Under the pieces are notes generated by a model. The model saw only the letters and a program-made list of their open reading frames with translations, did not search any database and was not told the DNA's origin. A stretch of DNA of 22,762 nucleotides from Bdellovibrionales bacterium (GTDB lineage Bacteria; Bdellovibrionota; UBA2428), in assembly GCA_018266335.1 (NCBI GenBank), contig JAFEAR010000208.1, positions 1 to 22,762 of the forward strand, in the 5' to 3' direction. Made by a program: the position numbers and the translations under genes. Within the stretch, counting starts at the first letter, position 1. Every line of letters starts with the position of its first letter. Positions 1-6,863 of this stretch are shown here, one piece after another.

Positions 1-17
1 ATCCAATTAGTTTTCAT
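1..17 (-). CDS. 5' end of a minus-strand gene cut by the window edge
   Basis: Reading leftward, an ATG at 17-15 begins M-K-T-N-W and runs off the window. A strong Shine-Dalgarno sequence (AAGGAGG, complement of 25-31) lies 7 bases upstream, the best ribosome site near this edge. The five residues resemble the start of the lipoprotein at 502-1038 (M-T-K-N-W), which also has an AAGGAGG site, so a paralogous lipoprotein is possible, but five residues prove nothing. The gene would be divergent from the YvlD-like gene at 102, sharing the 84-base gap. Confidence 0.45.
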
Positions 18-51
18 TCTGACCCCTCCTTGGGATTATGAAGCCACACTA

Positions 52-90
52 GTCCAGGCTTGGACCGGGTAACATGACAATCGTCATGTT
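52..90. promoter_or_regulatory. Two perfect inverted repeats in a divergent intergenic gap
   Basis: Two perfect inverted repeats sit back to back between the left-edge gene and the membrane protein gene. The first is GTCCA-GGCT-TGGAC (52-65). The second is AACATGAC-AATC-GTCATGTT (71-90), with 8-base arms and a 4-base centre. A TATATA-like hexamer (90-95) follows, then AGGGGG just before the ATG at 102. Dyads of this size in a short divergent gap are typical of operators for dimeric regulators. No regulator is identified, and a cruciform or RNA role is also possible. Confidence 0.4.
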
Positions 91-101
91 ATATAGGGGG
101 C

Positions 102-440
102 ATGAACGGCATTATTCATTTAGTCATTTCGGCCCTGGCGCTGACGTGCACCGCCTACTTTGTACCCGGCTTTAAAGTGCAGAGCTTTGGCTACGCGCTC
201 CTAGCCGCCCTGGTCATTGGATTGGTGAACTTTTTGATTCGCCCAGTGCTCATTCTGCTCACGCTGCCCATTAACATCCTTACGCTGGGGCTTTTTACCT
301 TCGTGATCAACGCGCTTTGCCTGAAGCTCGCAGCGAACCTGATTCCGGGTTTTGATATTGACGGTTTTGGCACCGCCTTTATTGGTGCGATTATCCTGTC
401 CATCATCGGCACCATCTTTAACATGCTCGTCATGGCATAA
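102..440 (+). CDS. Phage holin family 4 / YvlD-like small membrane protein
   Basis: A 112-residue, very hydrophobic protein with about four membrane segments (roughly 1-24, 27-45, 49-74 and 85-111). Two similar P-G-F turns (22-24 and 82-84) suggest an internal two-fold repeat. The pattern, including I-R-P-V near residue 47, is that of the PF04020 family (YvlD, formerly DUF360). Despite the 'phage holin' name, this family is widespread on chromosomes, its role is unknown, and nothing here suggests a prophage. The ATG follows AGGGGG by one base and lies just after a large palindrome. The protein should sit in the inner membrane. The gene converges on the lipoprotein at 502-1038, whose terminator begins at this gene's stop codon. 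Confidence 0.85.
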   Translation: MNGIIHLVISALALTCTAYFVPGFKVQSFGYALLAALVIGLVNFLIRPVLILLTLPINILTLGLFTFVINALCLKLAANLIPGFDIDGFGTAFIGAIILSIIGTIFNMLVMA

Positions 441-476
441 AAAAAGCCGTGCCGCCCACCAGGAGCAGCACGGCTT
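439..476 (-). terminator. Rho-independent terminator of the lipoprotein gene
   Basis: Perfect 9-base arms AAGCCGTGC (444-452) and GCACGGCTT (468-476) enclose 15 bases. On the minus strand the hairpin is followed by a T tract (the A run at 439-445), as expected for an intrinsic terminator of the gene at 502-1038. The plus-strand side has no T tract, so it would terminate the membrane protein gene only weakly. Confidence 0.8.
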
Positions 477-501
477 GGCTACATCTTAAGACGTAAGCGA
501 A

Positions 502-1038
502 TTACTTGGTGAAAGTGTACGAAACTACGGAACGAGCACCGTTGCCCTGTTCAATCACCGTCAACATAAAGGTGTTCTTGTCGAGAACCTTAATGTTGTT
601 CGTGTTAGCCGGATTCAAAACAATCGTTTCACCAGGCGTGCAGCTATCAGAAACGTTCACGATACCGGTCATGTTGCCACCGTTATCGAGAGCGAAGCGG
701 TGGATAACACCGGTGCCCACGGAGCAGGTCAAACGACCCTTCTCAACTTTATCTTGATAAATAGCCGCGGCGCCCGAACCAATGCTCTCGTAGCTATCTT
801 TGCCGATGGACTTGAAGGTCCAGGTGAAGCTACCGGTGACTTCGAGTTTCACGGGACCGACTTTTTGACCGTTAGCATCGGTCACTTCTGCGGTCATGGA
901 GCCAACTTTGTAAGCGCCGTCGCTGATTGCAAGACCAGAGACGTCGTTCGTGTTCACGCCTTTGTCAGCAGCTTTGTCACTGTCACCGCAACCTGCGAGA
1001 GCCAGAGCGAGTACGGCCATTGCCCAATTTTTCGTCAT
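502..1038 (-). CDS. Predicted outer-membrane lipoprotein of unknown function
   Basis: A 178-residue protein with a short lipoprotein signal. The lipobox L-A-G-C has its cysteine at 17; the next residues are G and D, so no aspartate at +2 and probable outer-membrane sorting if E. coli rules apply. A low-complexity linker (about 18-33) precedes a beta-rich domain of about 140 residues with two further cysteines, C105 and C133, which could form a disulfide. I do not recognise the domain. The start is fixed by a strong AAGGAGG 8 bases before the ATG; that site lies in the loop of a small inverted repeat (1043-1058). An intrinsic terminator follows. The gene appears to be transcribed alone. Confidence 0.85.
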   Translation of the reverse strand: MTKNWAMAVLALALAGCGDSDKAADKGVNTNDVSGLAISDGAYKVGSMTAEVTDANGQKVGPVKLEVTGSFTWTFKSIGKDSYESIGSGAAAIYQDKVEKGRLTCSVGTGVIHRFALDNGGNMTGIVNVSDSCTPGETIVLNPANTNNIKVLDKNTFMLTVIEQGNGARSVVSYTFTK

Positions 1039-1042
1039 GAGT

Positions 1043-1058
1043 GATTCCTCCTTGAATC
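1043..1058 (-). promoter_or_regulatory. Ribosome binding site in the loop of an inverted repeat
   Basis: On the minus strand GATTC-AAGGAG-GAATC places the Shine-Dalgarno core exactly in a 6-base loop closed by a perfect 5-base stem, 4 bases before the lipoprotein ATG. Such a weak hairpin would more likely present than hide the site. It may be chance. Confidence 0.35.
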
Positions 1059-1125
1059 GGAAAAGTTAATGCGCAGTGTCTACTCAAGGAACTGAGCTAA
1101 ATCAACCCATGATTTTGCAGGAGAT

Positions 1126-1854
1126 TCAATAATATATGAAGACCTGGCCATTGGCTCCAGCGCCGCCATTGGCTGCCGTACCACCGCCATAATAACTGCC
1201 TCCACCTGCGCCTCCTCCCCCAGGGACAGAGCCAGCACTTCCTGCACCACTCGCCGCATTTCCATAAGAAGCCGTTCCCAAGCCTCCGCCTGCACCTCCA
1301 CAACCGCTGGCACCCCCAACTCCGGCTGGCTGAGATCCAGCAGAGAAAGCGGACCATGAATTGCCTGTCATTCCCGCAATTCCAAATTGTCCATTTGAAG
1401 GAAGCCCCCCCACACCCCCGTTACCTGTAACCGCCCCACCGGATCCGCCAGTAGCAGACAAAAGTGCAGCGAAGCTAGATGTACCACCAGCTGATCCGGC
1501 AGTGTTAGTGGCAGTACCAGCAGCTCCGCCCGCACCAATAGTTACAGTATAGGCAGACGCAGCTGTGACTCCCACGAGTCCAGCAGCCATGCCGCCACCA
1601 CCACCGCCACCACCGCCATAAAGACCGCCATCCGACGGACGAGCGCCTCCTCCTCCACCACCGCAAACGATAACATAGGCCCTGGTCACGCCCGTCGGGG
1701 CCGTCCAAGAGCTGGAACTAACGTAGGAAACGAAGTTTTTAAAACTATCCACCGAAGGAAGTTTAGGCAGCAAAGCAACGCCCGGCTGCTGCGCATGAGC
1801 ACTCAAACAAGCCGAAAAAAAAGCCAATGCTATAAAAAATTTACTTCTCATCAT
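1126..1854 (-). CDS. Exported glycine-rich protein with phage-fibre-tip-like motif
   Basis: A 242-residue protein. A signal peptide (1-21, ending A-H-A before Q-Q-P) is followed by an aromatic/Thr/Pro stretch (about 50-63, W-T-A-P-T-G-V-T-R-A-Y-V-I-V) running straight into poly-glycine blocks (65-70 and 80-88). The rest is Gly/Ala/Ser repeats to the C-terminal V-F-I-Y-Y. The 'T-x-P-x-G-V-T-R...V-x-V-x-G-G-G-G' pattern is that of the glycine-rich domain found in phage tail fibres and tip proteins. I prefer the ATG at 1854 over an upstream GTG at 1869, because GGGAG lies 8 bases before it and the signal peptide then begins M-M-R-S-K. It starts 25 bases after the fibre-like gene's stop, so the two are probably one transcription unit. 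Surface adhesion is inferred. Confidence 0.75.
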   Translation of the reverse strand: MMRSKFFIALAFFSACLSAHAQQPGVALLPKLPSVDSFKNFVSYVSSSSWTAPTGVTRAYVIVCGGGGGGARPSDGGLYGGGGGGGGGMAAGLVGVTAASAYTVTIGAGGAAGTATNTAGSAGGTSSFAALLSATGGSGGAVTGNGGVGGLPSNGQFGIAGMTGNSWSAFSAGSQPAGVGGASGCGGAGGGLGTASYGNAASGAGSAGSVPGGGGAGGGSYYGGGTAANGGAGANGQVFIYY

Positions 1855-1879
1855 AAATTCGTCTCCCACACTATATTCC

Positions 1880-3343
1880 TCACTTACAACATACCTTTAC
1901 GTTAGAAGCGTTAAGCTGATTCGACCAAAAACCGCTGGTCGGAGGCGACCCGGCCGTAGTCGTAGCTGCCGTGGGGCAAGCTATGTAACTTTCTACTGGG
2001 TGAACGTCGGAGAACTGCGAGCTTCCCACCATACAGGAGTAAACCGTGATCGTGTCTACGTTGGTAAAGCCGGAGTCGCAGGATCCAGTCGTGGTCGTGT
2101 AGCAAGACGATGCCGTCGTAGTGCGGCACGTGCGAATCGTTGCCGTGTTGAGCTGCGCGGACCAGAAGTTACTCGTAGGCGCCGAGCCCACGGCCGAGGT
2201 AGGTGCCGTGGGACAAGCTTGGGTGGTTACGTAGGAATTGCCCGTGTAGGCGCTAGAGCCCTGAATACATATGTATTGCGTTTGAGTATCAACGGCCGTG
2301 TACCCGGTATAGCAACTGCCCGACGTTGTTTGGTACGTCGCCGAGGCCACGCTACCCGCAAGCCCGTTGATCTGCGTTTGCACGTTGGCCGTGGCGCCGG
2401 AGAGATAAGCAAGTTCGGTATCGGTCACGCTCGAGATAACCAGGTTCTTCGATGCGTCGGTAGCAATCACTCGGTTCGCCGTGAGGCCGGTAGCATTCAG
2501 GGTCGCTGCGGTTACGGTACCCGTAGAGGTAATGGCGGCACCCACTTGCAAAGCACCGGACATTGAATCGCCCGTTTTGCTCACCTTAGCGGAAACGCCC
2601 GCAGCAGTTGCGCTAATTGTGCTTAACTGCGACTGCACACTCGCGGTCACACCGCTCAGATAACCGAATTCAACGTCGGTGGTAGCCGAAGCCGACGACA
2701 CCACGTTCTTGGAGCCATCGAACATCGCAAAGCGCGAGGCCGTAGCGCCGGTAGAGTTAAGGCCCGATCCAGTCACAACACCCGTGGAGGTGATAGCAGC
2801 ACCGACTTGCAAGCCGCCGGACATGGAATCACCCGTTTTAGAAACTTTACCCGCGGCGCCGCCCGCAGCGTTGATTTGCGATTGCAGGTTAGCCGTCACA
2901 CCGGTCAGGTAGTTCATTTCAGCTGCACTAACAGTCACGCCGTGCAAAGACCCCGCGCTTAGCGCAAACACCGTGCCCTTGGCACGAATGCGCGGCTTTA
3001 CGGTGTTCGTGTCGTAGCTGATTTCAAAGTACACGCCGCCGCTCGATGCGCTTGCAGCCATTTGCTGAACTAAATTCGGCGAACCCGTGGTGGCATCTAA
3101 ATTAACGGTGAACTTCCCACCCGCGCCTAAAACTACGGAACCGTACGTGTTCGAGGTCCACAGCAGCGTGCCGCCCGAGGCTGCGTCGTAAGCCTTAACC
3201 ACCATGGAGTGCGTGCCCGTTACCGGCAAACCAGCGGAGTCGTACACTGCGCCATCTACACGAATAATCTGGGGCGAGGCATGCGCGCGAAGACTCGTAC
3301 CAAACACAAGAGCCAACAGCCCCAAAGTTCGCAAACACGCCAT
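1880..3343 (-). CDS. Exported phage-tail-fibre-like repeat protein
   Basis: A 487-residue exported protein. The signal peptide (1-22, ending R-A-H-A before S-P-Q) precedes a beta-rich N-terminal domain (about 25-125). Next come two tandem repeats (about 166-240 and 253-325), each starting K-V-S-K-T-G-D-S-M-S-G and ending Y-L-S-G-x-T-A-x-V-Q-x-Q; a third partial copy of that ending lies at 139-157. The K-T-G-D-x-M-x-G motif is typical of phage tail fibres. The C-terminus has two related cysteine-rich modules (about 338-407 and 416-486). A fibrous, probably trimeric adhesin is plausible: chimeric fibre proteins of this style are reported for prey recognition in Bdellovibrio. Neither start has a good ribosome site. 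I chose the ATG at 3343, where the signal peptide begins cleanly; a TTG at 3367 would add eight residues. Confidence 0.75.
   Translation of the reverse strand: MACLRTLGLLALVFGTSLRAHASPQIIRVDGAVYDSAGLPVTGTHSMVVKAYDAASGGTLLWTSNTYGSVVLGAGGKFTVNLDATTGSPNLVQQMAASASSGGVYFEISYDTNTVKPRIRAKGTVFALSAGSLHGVTVSAAEMNYLTGVTANLQSQINAAGGAAGKVSKTGDSMSGGLQVGAAITSTGVVTGSGLNSTGATASRFAMFDGSKNVVSSASATTDVEFGYLSGVTASVQSQLSTISATAAGVSAKVSKTGDSMSGALQVGAAITSTGTVTAATLNATGLTANRVIATDASKNLVISSVTDTELAYLSGATANVQTQINGLAGSVASATYQTTSGSCYTGYTAVDTQTQYICIQGSSAYTGNSYVTTQACPTAPTSAVGSAPTSNFWSAQLNTATIRTCRTTTASSCYTTTTGSCDSGFTNVDTITVYSCMVGSSQFSDVHPVESYIACPTAATTTAGSPPTSGFWSNQLNASNVKVCCK
1889..2332 (-). repeat. Duplicated cysteine-rich C-terminal modules of the fibre protein
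   Basis: Two in-frame modules of about 70 residues, encoded at 2123-2332 and 1889-2098, share S/T-G-S-C, V-D-T-x-T-x-Y, G-S-S, A-C-P-T-A, P-T-S-x-F-W-S-x-Q-L-N and a final cysteine. Cysteine spacing is C-x14-C-x17-C-x28-C in the first and C-x14-C-x18-C-x28-C in the second. The similarity indicates an internal duplication, and the conserved cysteines suggest two disulfides per module. Confidence 0.8.
2369..2848 (-). repeat. Two tandem 87-codon fibre shaft repeats
   Basis: The copies lie at 2624-2848 and 2369-2587, offset by 261 bases. Each begins K-V-S-K-T-G-D-S-M-S-G-x-L-Q-V-G-A-A-I-T-S-T-G and contains a D-x-S-K-N block and the Y-L-S-G end. DNA identity is clear but incomplete, with many third-position changes, so the duplication is not recent. 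Confidence 0.8.
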
Positions 3344-3393
3344 GAACCCAGAGTAAGTGAATTTCAATAGCAGCCGGTGCGATCTTTAAGGGA

Positions 3394-3418
3394 GCCTCAA
3401 GCTGACTCCGCCTCAAGC
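3394..3418. promoter_or_regulatory. Nine-base direct repeat upstream of the fibre operon
   Basis: GCCTCAAGC occurs at 3394-3402 and again at 3410-3418, a period of 16 bases, 51-75 bases before the chosen fibre start. Direct repeats about 1.5 helical turns apart upstream of a gene can bind an activator or response regulator. No matching -10/-35 pair could be assigned, so the role is inferred. Confidence 0.35.
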
Positions 3419-3495
3419 GATCGAATTTACTTAACGTACTCTGCGGCTTTTATGCCCCGGAAAGTAACAACTTAGCCAATCGCGTTCAAACCCGG

Positions 3496-4608
3496 TCAAC
3501 GCAACTGCCACAAACCTGCAAACAAGAATTGGAGGTTAGCGGAATTCGAGTCCATCAAATAGAGCACGTAGGGCGAGGCCGGCGAAGATCCGGAGGCCAA
3601 CGCATTATAAATCAGCAGAACAGTGCGATTTTTTCCGTTTGGCAGCTTCATGACGAATTGAGAAGTGGAAGAATAATTGTCGTGATGCAAATTAGGATGC
3701 TCTGCTGAAGGTAAAAACCGATGGAAAATCGAAGTAAGGTCAAACAACCAAACGCCAGCCCCTTTGCTATAAAGCGGCAAGGAATATTTTCCCTGTTCAT
3801 CTTCTAGCTCTAGAGAAAGCGAGGCTTGCCCAGGAATTGCCGAGCGCGATTTCAACGTCGCCCGGGCCGCTAGCCCCGGCTCCCGGCCAATCAATTGCTT
3901 AAAAATACTCCCTTCACCTAGTTTGCCCAGCATAGACCATTCGCAATCGACGCATTCACCGAGCTCACGTTCTTGATCAATCCGCTCGTAGTAGGGCCAA
4001 AATTGCTCTTGCGACTCGACCAGCGAAGGAAAAATGTAATCATCGACATTCGCCCGCATAATCGTACCGGCGACATGGTCATTACCGAGCAAGTGCCCAA
4101 TCTCGTGCAAAAAGATGCCCCCCAAACGTCGCGGGACTGACCAATCACGATCTTTTTCCGAGGGGGCTACCCACATGTAACCTCGACTCCACCCACTCAC
4201 GGCATCGTGGTGGGTTCGTTCGACATAAGCATTGGGATTGCTGTAGCGGCGACGATCCTTTTCCAAATTCGCGTTGGTCACACCAAGAAACACCGTCAAG
4301 TCCTGACCGCCATTGCAGCTAGCATCAAAAACTAAATTCATCGCCAAATGATCTACCTTGTGCAGAATCACGTACTGCTGCCAAAGCGACCAAGCCGCAC
4401 GAAAATCACTTTCGGCCTTGGACTTCGTTACCGGAAATTGCAAATCCGTTTGCACGCAAGCATGCACCGTGCGATCGCCGACAAACCACGCACTGCCCAC
4501 GACCGGATTGGGCCGATCGCTACCATTGCCGTAATTAAATCCTGCATGCGCCGAAAGACTGAGTACGAAACCAAAACCCATCGCCAAACGGAAGCCCTTA
4601 AAGTTCAT
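3496..4608 (-). CDS. Secreted metzincin-like zinc metalloprotease
   Basis: A 370-residue protein with a signal peptide (1-22, ending S-A-H-A). The zinc site is H-E-I-G-H-L-L-G-N-D-H (168-178), which matches the metzincin consensus HExxHxxGxxH; M184 soon after could be the Met-turn. Four cysteines (51, 98, 219 and 222) could form disulfides outside the cytoplasm. The C-terminal 130 residues look beta-rich and are not recognised. The start is set by the ATG at 4608, which overlaps the TGA of the regulator gene (ATGA, 4605-4608) and has GGAG 8 bases upstream; the longer frame would lack a sensible signal peptide. It is probably translationally coupled to, and perhaps regulated by, its neighbour. 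The substrate is unknown; export fits attack on host, prey or envelope proteins. Confidence 0.8.
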   Translation of the reverse strand: MNFKGFRLAMGFGFVLSLSAHAGFNYGNGSDRPNPVVGSAWFVGDRTVHACVQTDLQFPVTKSKAESDFRAAWSLWQQYVILHKVDHLAMNLVFDASCNGGQDLTVFLGVTNANLEKDRRRYSNPNAYVERTHHDAVSGWSRGYMWVAPSEKDRDWSVPRRLGGIFLHEIGHLLGNDHVAGTIMRANVDDYIFPSLVESQEQFWPYYERIDQERELGECVDCEWSMLGKLGEGSIFKQLIGREPGLAARATLKSRSAIPGQASLSLELEDEQGKYSLPLYSKGAGVWLFDLTSIFHRFLPSAEHPNLHHDNYSSTSQFVMKLPNGKNRTVLLIYNALASGSSPASPYVLYLMDSNSANLQFLFAGLWQLR

Positions 4609-5369
4609 GATTGAATCTCCACTTTGGTCAAAGGAAAGAGCTGCATATTTAGGTGGTAAACGGCGTTCACATCGCCCTCGCGCAGCAGTTCCGAAATCTC
4701 CCAGCGGCAACGCTCCAAAATAGACTTAGCTTGAGCAAGTCGTTTCGTGTCCGCTGGGAGCGTAATTCCGGTGATATCGCGCGTTCCAACCGGGTCACGA
4801 TCCAGCGATTCGCCCGCCTTCTGAATAAGTTCGCGGTGCGCGGTGCGCAGCGTTTCGCTGGGGATATCCTGGGTGGTAGTGAAGTTCTGGTACATGGCCT
4901 GCCACTTGCCATTTTCTTCCACGAGCAAACGCAAGTCGAGCAAGCGTTTCAACGCAAACTCGATGCGCGTAACGGGCAAAACAAGTTTTTGCGCAATCCA
5001 TCCCGCATCCAGGCGAAAATCCGGCAACGCCGTTAGCATAAGAATAGCCGCATGCTCCCAGCCCCGAATAACTTCCAAGGTGCGCTCATCAACTAATTGC
5101 GCCGCCACCGGAGCCGCAACCTCTTCGCCCACCATGCTCTTTAGCGCGGCCGCGCGTTCGGCGGCGGTGACATCCAGAAGCTTCAAAAATTTTGCCACCG
5201 AACGCACGCCCAGCTTGCGCTTACCGCGCAGAATGGAGGACAGCGTGGAAGAATCCATACCCAAATAGCGCCCGAAGGATCGCAGCGAGTACTTGGGATT
5301 CTTTTGCTTGCGCCGCTCAAACTCTCGTTCGATCAAAACGACAATGTAGGGTTTGGTTTTCTTCACCAT
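4605..5369 (-). CDS. TIGR02147 family transcriptional regulator-like protein
   Basis: A 254-residue cytoplasmic protein. The N-terminus has a helix-turn-helix-like stretch (about 28-52: S-L-R-S-F-G-R-Y-L-G, then S-S-T-L-S-S-I-L-R-G-K). A winged-helix-like segment (about 100-160) follows, with A-x-K-L-x-L-P and the L-L-D-L-R-L-L-V turn, then the hallmark C-terminal V-Y-H-L-N-M-Q-L-F-P-L-T. These are features of TIGR02147/DUF4423 proteins, abundant in Bdellovibrio relatives and Fibrobacter and of unproven function, though DNA binding is likely. The stop codon overlaps the start of the secreted protease, forming a tight pair. It starts 66 bases after the alcohol dehydrogenase stop; no convincing terminator separates them. 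Confidence 0.85.
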   Translation of the reverse strand: MVKKTKPYIVVLIEREFERRKQKNPKYSLRSFGRYLGMDSSTLSSILRGKRKLGVRSVAKFLKLLDVTAAERAAALKSMVGEEVAAPVAAQLVDERTLEVIRGWEHAAILMLTALPDFRLDAGWIAQKLVLPVTRIEFALKRLLDLRLLVEENGKWQAMYQNFTTTQDIPSETLRTAHRELIQKAGESLDRDPVGTRDITGITLPADTKRLAQAKSILERCRWEISELLREGDVNAVYHLNMQLFPLTKVEIQS

Positions 5370-5420
5370 CTAAACTTAGCCCCTCGTGAAGAAAATGGGA
5401 AAATGCCCACCCCATTAACC

Positions 5421-5436
5421 GCGGCAATTATGCCGC
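5421..5436. repeat. Small hairpin at the end of the alcohol dehydrogenase gene
   Basis: GCGGCA-ATTA-TGCCGC is a perfect 6-base-arm inverted repeat starting at the last base of the dehydrogenase stop codon. It has no T tract on either strand, so it is not a standard terminator. It could protect the 3' end of the message. Confidence 0.35.
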
Positions 5437-6479
5437 TACCCAATCGATTTAGTATCGATCACGAAGCGATAATGCACGTCGCCCTTAAGCATGCGTTCGT
5501 ACGCTTCATTGATCTTCTGCGCAGGAATCACCTCAATATCCGCCGCCAGTTTGTGCTTAGCGCAGAAATCGAGCATTTCCTGAGTTTCGCGAATGCCCCC
5601 AATCATAGAGCCAGCCAGGCTGCGCCGACGCGCAACCACCGAAAAGGCCGAAACCGAAGCAGGCTTATCTGGCACGCCCACCAAAATCATAGTGCCACCA
5701 GTTTTGAGGAGCGAAAGATAAGCATTCAAGTCGTGATCCGCCGAAACGGTATCCAGAATATAATCAAAACTGCCCGCCAACTTTTGGAAAGTGTCCGCAT
5801 TGCGCGTGGAAGCAAAGTGTTTGGCGCCCAAGGTCTCGGCATCTTTTTTCTTTTTGTCGGAGGTACTCAACACCGTCACTTCGGCGCCCATGGCATTCGC
5901 CAGCTTAACGCCCATGTGCCCTAGTCCACCCAATCCAACCACGGCCACTTTGTCGCCCGCCTTGATTTTCCAGTGACGTAGCGGCGAATAGGTTGTGATG
6001 CCCGCACACAAAAGGGGCGCGGCACGATCGAGCGGAATTTCCTTGGGAATGCGCAGCACGTAGTTTTCATCCACCACTACGTGCGTGGAATAACCACCGT
6101 AGGTGGGCGTACCGTCGCGCTCTTTGGAATTGTACGTGGCAATCATACCGCGCTCGCAATACTGCTCTTCGCCCGCTTTGCAGGCCGAACATTCGCGGCA
6201 AGAATCCACAAAGCAACCCACGCCAACCGCGTCGCCCACTTTAAACTTTTTAACGGCCGATCCGACCTTGCTCACCAGGCCAACAATCTCATGCCCCGGG
6301 ACCATAGGAAAAATACCGGGTCCCCATTCATCGCGAGCCTGGTGAATATCAGAATGGCAAACTCCGCAGAATTTAATATCAATCGCCACGTCGTGCGCTC
6401 CGGGCTCGCGACGTGGAATGATATGGGCTTCAAGCGGAGCTTTGGGTTTTTTCGCGGCAAAACTTTTTACATTAGGCAT
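5436..6479 (-). CDS. Zinc-dependent NAD(P)H alcohol dehydrogenase, YahK/CAD type
   Basis: A 347-residue cytoplasmic medium-chain dehydrogenase, full length for the YahK/cinnamyl-alcohol-dehydrogenase group, which usually reduces aldehydes with NADPH. Catalytic zinc ligands are visible: C41 (in G-V-C-H-S-D), H63-E64 (G-H-E) and C158. Structural zinc cysteines are C94, C97, C100 and C108. The nucleotide loop is G-L-G-G-L-G-H-M-G (182-190). Start: the ATG at 6479 gives the family's usual M-P-N-V-K beginning; a longer frame from a TTG at 6515 adds 12 atypical residues and collides with the divergent gene. The ribosome site is weak. Physiological substrate unknown; aldehyde detoxification is a reasonable guess. 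Confidence 0.9.
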   Translation of the reverse strand: MPNVKSFAAKKPKAPLEAHIIPRREPGAHDVAIDIKFCGVCHSDIHQARDEWGPGIFPMVPGHEIVGLVSKVGSAVKKFKVGDAVGVGCFVDSCRECSACKAGEEQYCERGMIATYNSKERDGTPTYGGYSTHVVVDENYVLRIPKEIPLDRAAPLLCAGITTYSPLRHWKIKAGDKVAVVGLGGLGHMGVKLANAMGAEVTVLSTSDKKKKDAETLGAKHFASTRNADTFQKLAGSFDYILDTVSADHDLNAYLSLLKTGGTMILVGVPDKPASVSAFSVVARRRSLAGSMIGGIRETQEMLDFCAKHKLAADIEVIPAQKINEAYERMLKGDVHYRFVIDTKSIG

Positions 6480-6515
6480 GGGCTCGAAAGTAGACCCCTG
6501 ATAGACCGAAGGCAA

Positions 6516-6863
6516 ATGAACTCACTCCTCCAGCGTCGACGCAATGTGTTTTTGGTTACAGCGCAAGATTTACGCGAAGAAGATTTAGGTCCTTCCTCGG
6601 GGGAAGGCCCCAAAGATACAGAGTTTCCCTCGCCGAGCCTAATGGACCGGAAGCTAGCAGCCGAACTCGCCGCTCACATCGAGCACGAAGTGGGTGCCGA
6701 TCTCAAGCGAATCCGAATTCATGTTCTGGGAGGTCGCGTTTATTTACAGGGCACCGTAAGCTCGCACGAAATTCGCCGGACCATCGAGGAGGAACTGGAG
6801 AATCGCCCTGAGGTAAAAGAGCTCGACAGTTCTCTTACCGTAAACGAATCGCTGAACGATTAG
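6516..6863 (+). CDS. Small BON-domain protein
   Basis: A 115-residue protein. A variable, charged N-terminus (1-42) precedes a BON domain (about 44-110): an alpha helix, the beta hairpin [10 protein letters not shown], a helix rich in E and R, and the final [11 protein letters not shown] domains often bind phospholipid or associate with envelope or channel proteins (OsmY, secretin and mechanosensitive families). Unlike OsmY, there is no signal peptide or lipobox, so it may be cytoplasmic. The ATG at 6516 follows GAAGG; the same frame stays open far upstream, but only as the antisense of the dehydrogenase. It is divergent from that gene (36-base gap). Its TAG overlaps the TAA of the next, convergent gene. 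Confidence 0.75.
   Translation: MNSLLQRRRNVFLVTAQDLREEDLGPSSGEGPKDTEFPSPSLMDRKLAAELAAHIEHEVGADLKRIRIHVLGGRVYLQGTVSSHEIRRTIEEELENRPEVKELDSSLTVNESLND

Noticed and set aside
102..440. Prophage holin
   Set aside because: The PF04020 family is named after holins but is common on chromosomes, and there is no endolysin, capsid or integrase nearby.
1361..1708. Repetitive GGT/GCC-rich stretch as a CRISPR or microsatellite, and reading frames on both strands there
   Set aside because: The repetition follows glycine codons of the exported poly-glycine protein; there are no equal-length repeats with unique spacers, and the other frames give low-complexity Pro or Arg/Trp strings.
2000..2566. Open plus-strand frame of 188 codons antisense to the fibre gene
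   Set aside because: Arg-rich, no ribosome site and no recognisable domain; it arises from the repeat composition of the fibre gene.
1126..3367. Prophage tail remnant
   Set aside because: Both proteins have signal peptides, which phage fibres lack, and no other phage structural gene is present.
4653..5036. Plus-strand frames antisense to the TIGR02147 gene
   Set aside because: They have no ribosome site and no domain, and they overlap a well-supported gene.
5370..5435. Rho-independent terminator between the dehydrogenase and regulator genes
   Set aside because: The 5421-5436 hairpin has no T tract on the transcribed strand.
6081..6515. Upstream extension of the BON-domain reading frame
   Set aside because: It is antisense to well-conserved alcohol dehydrogenase sequence; the ATG at 6516 with GAAGG is a better start.
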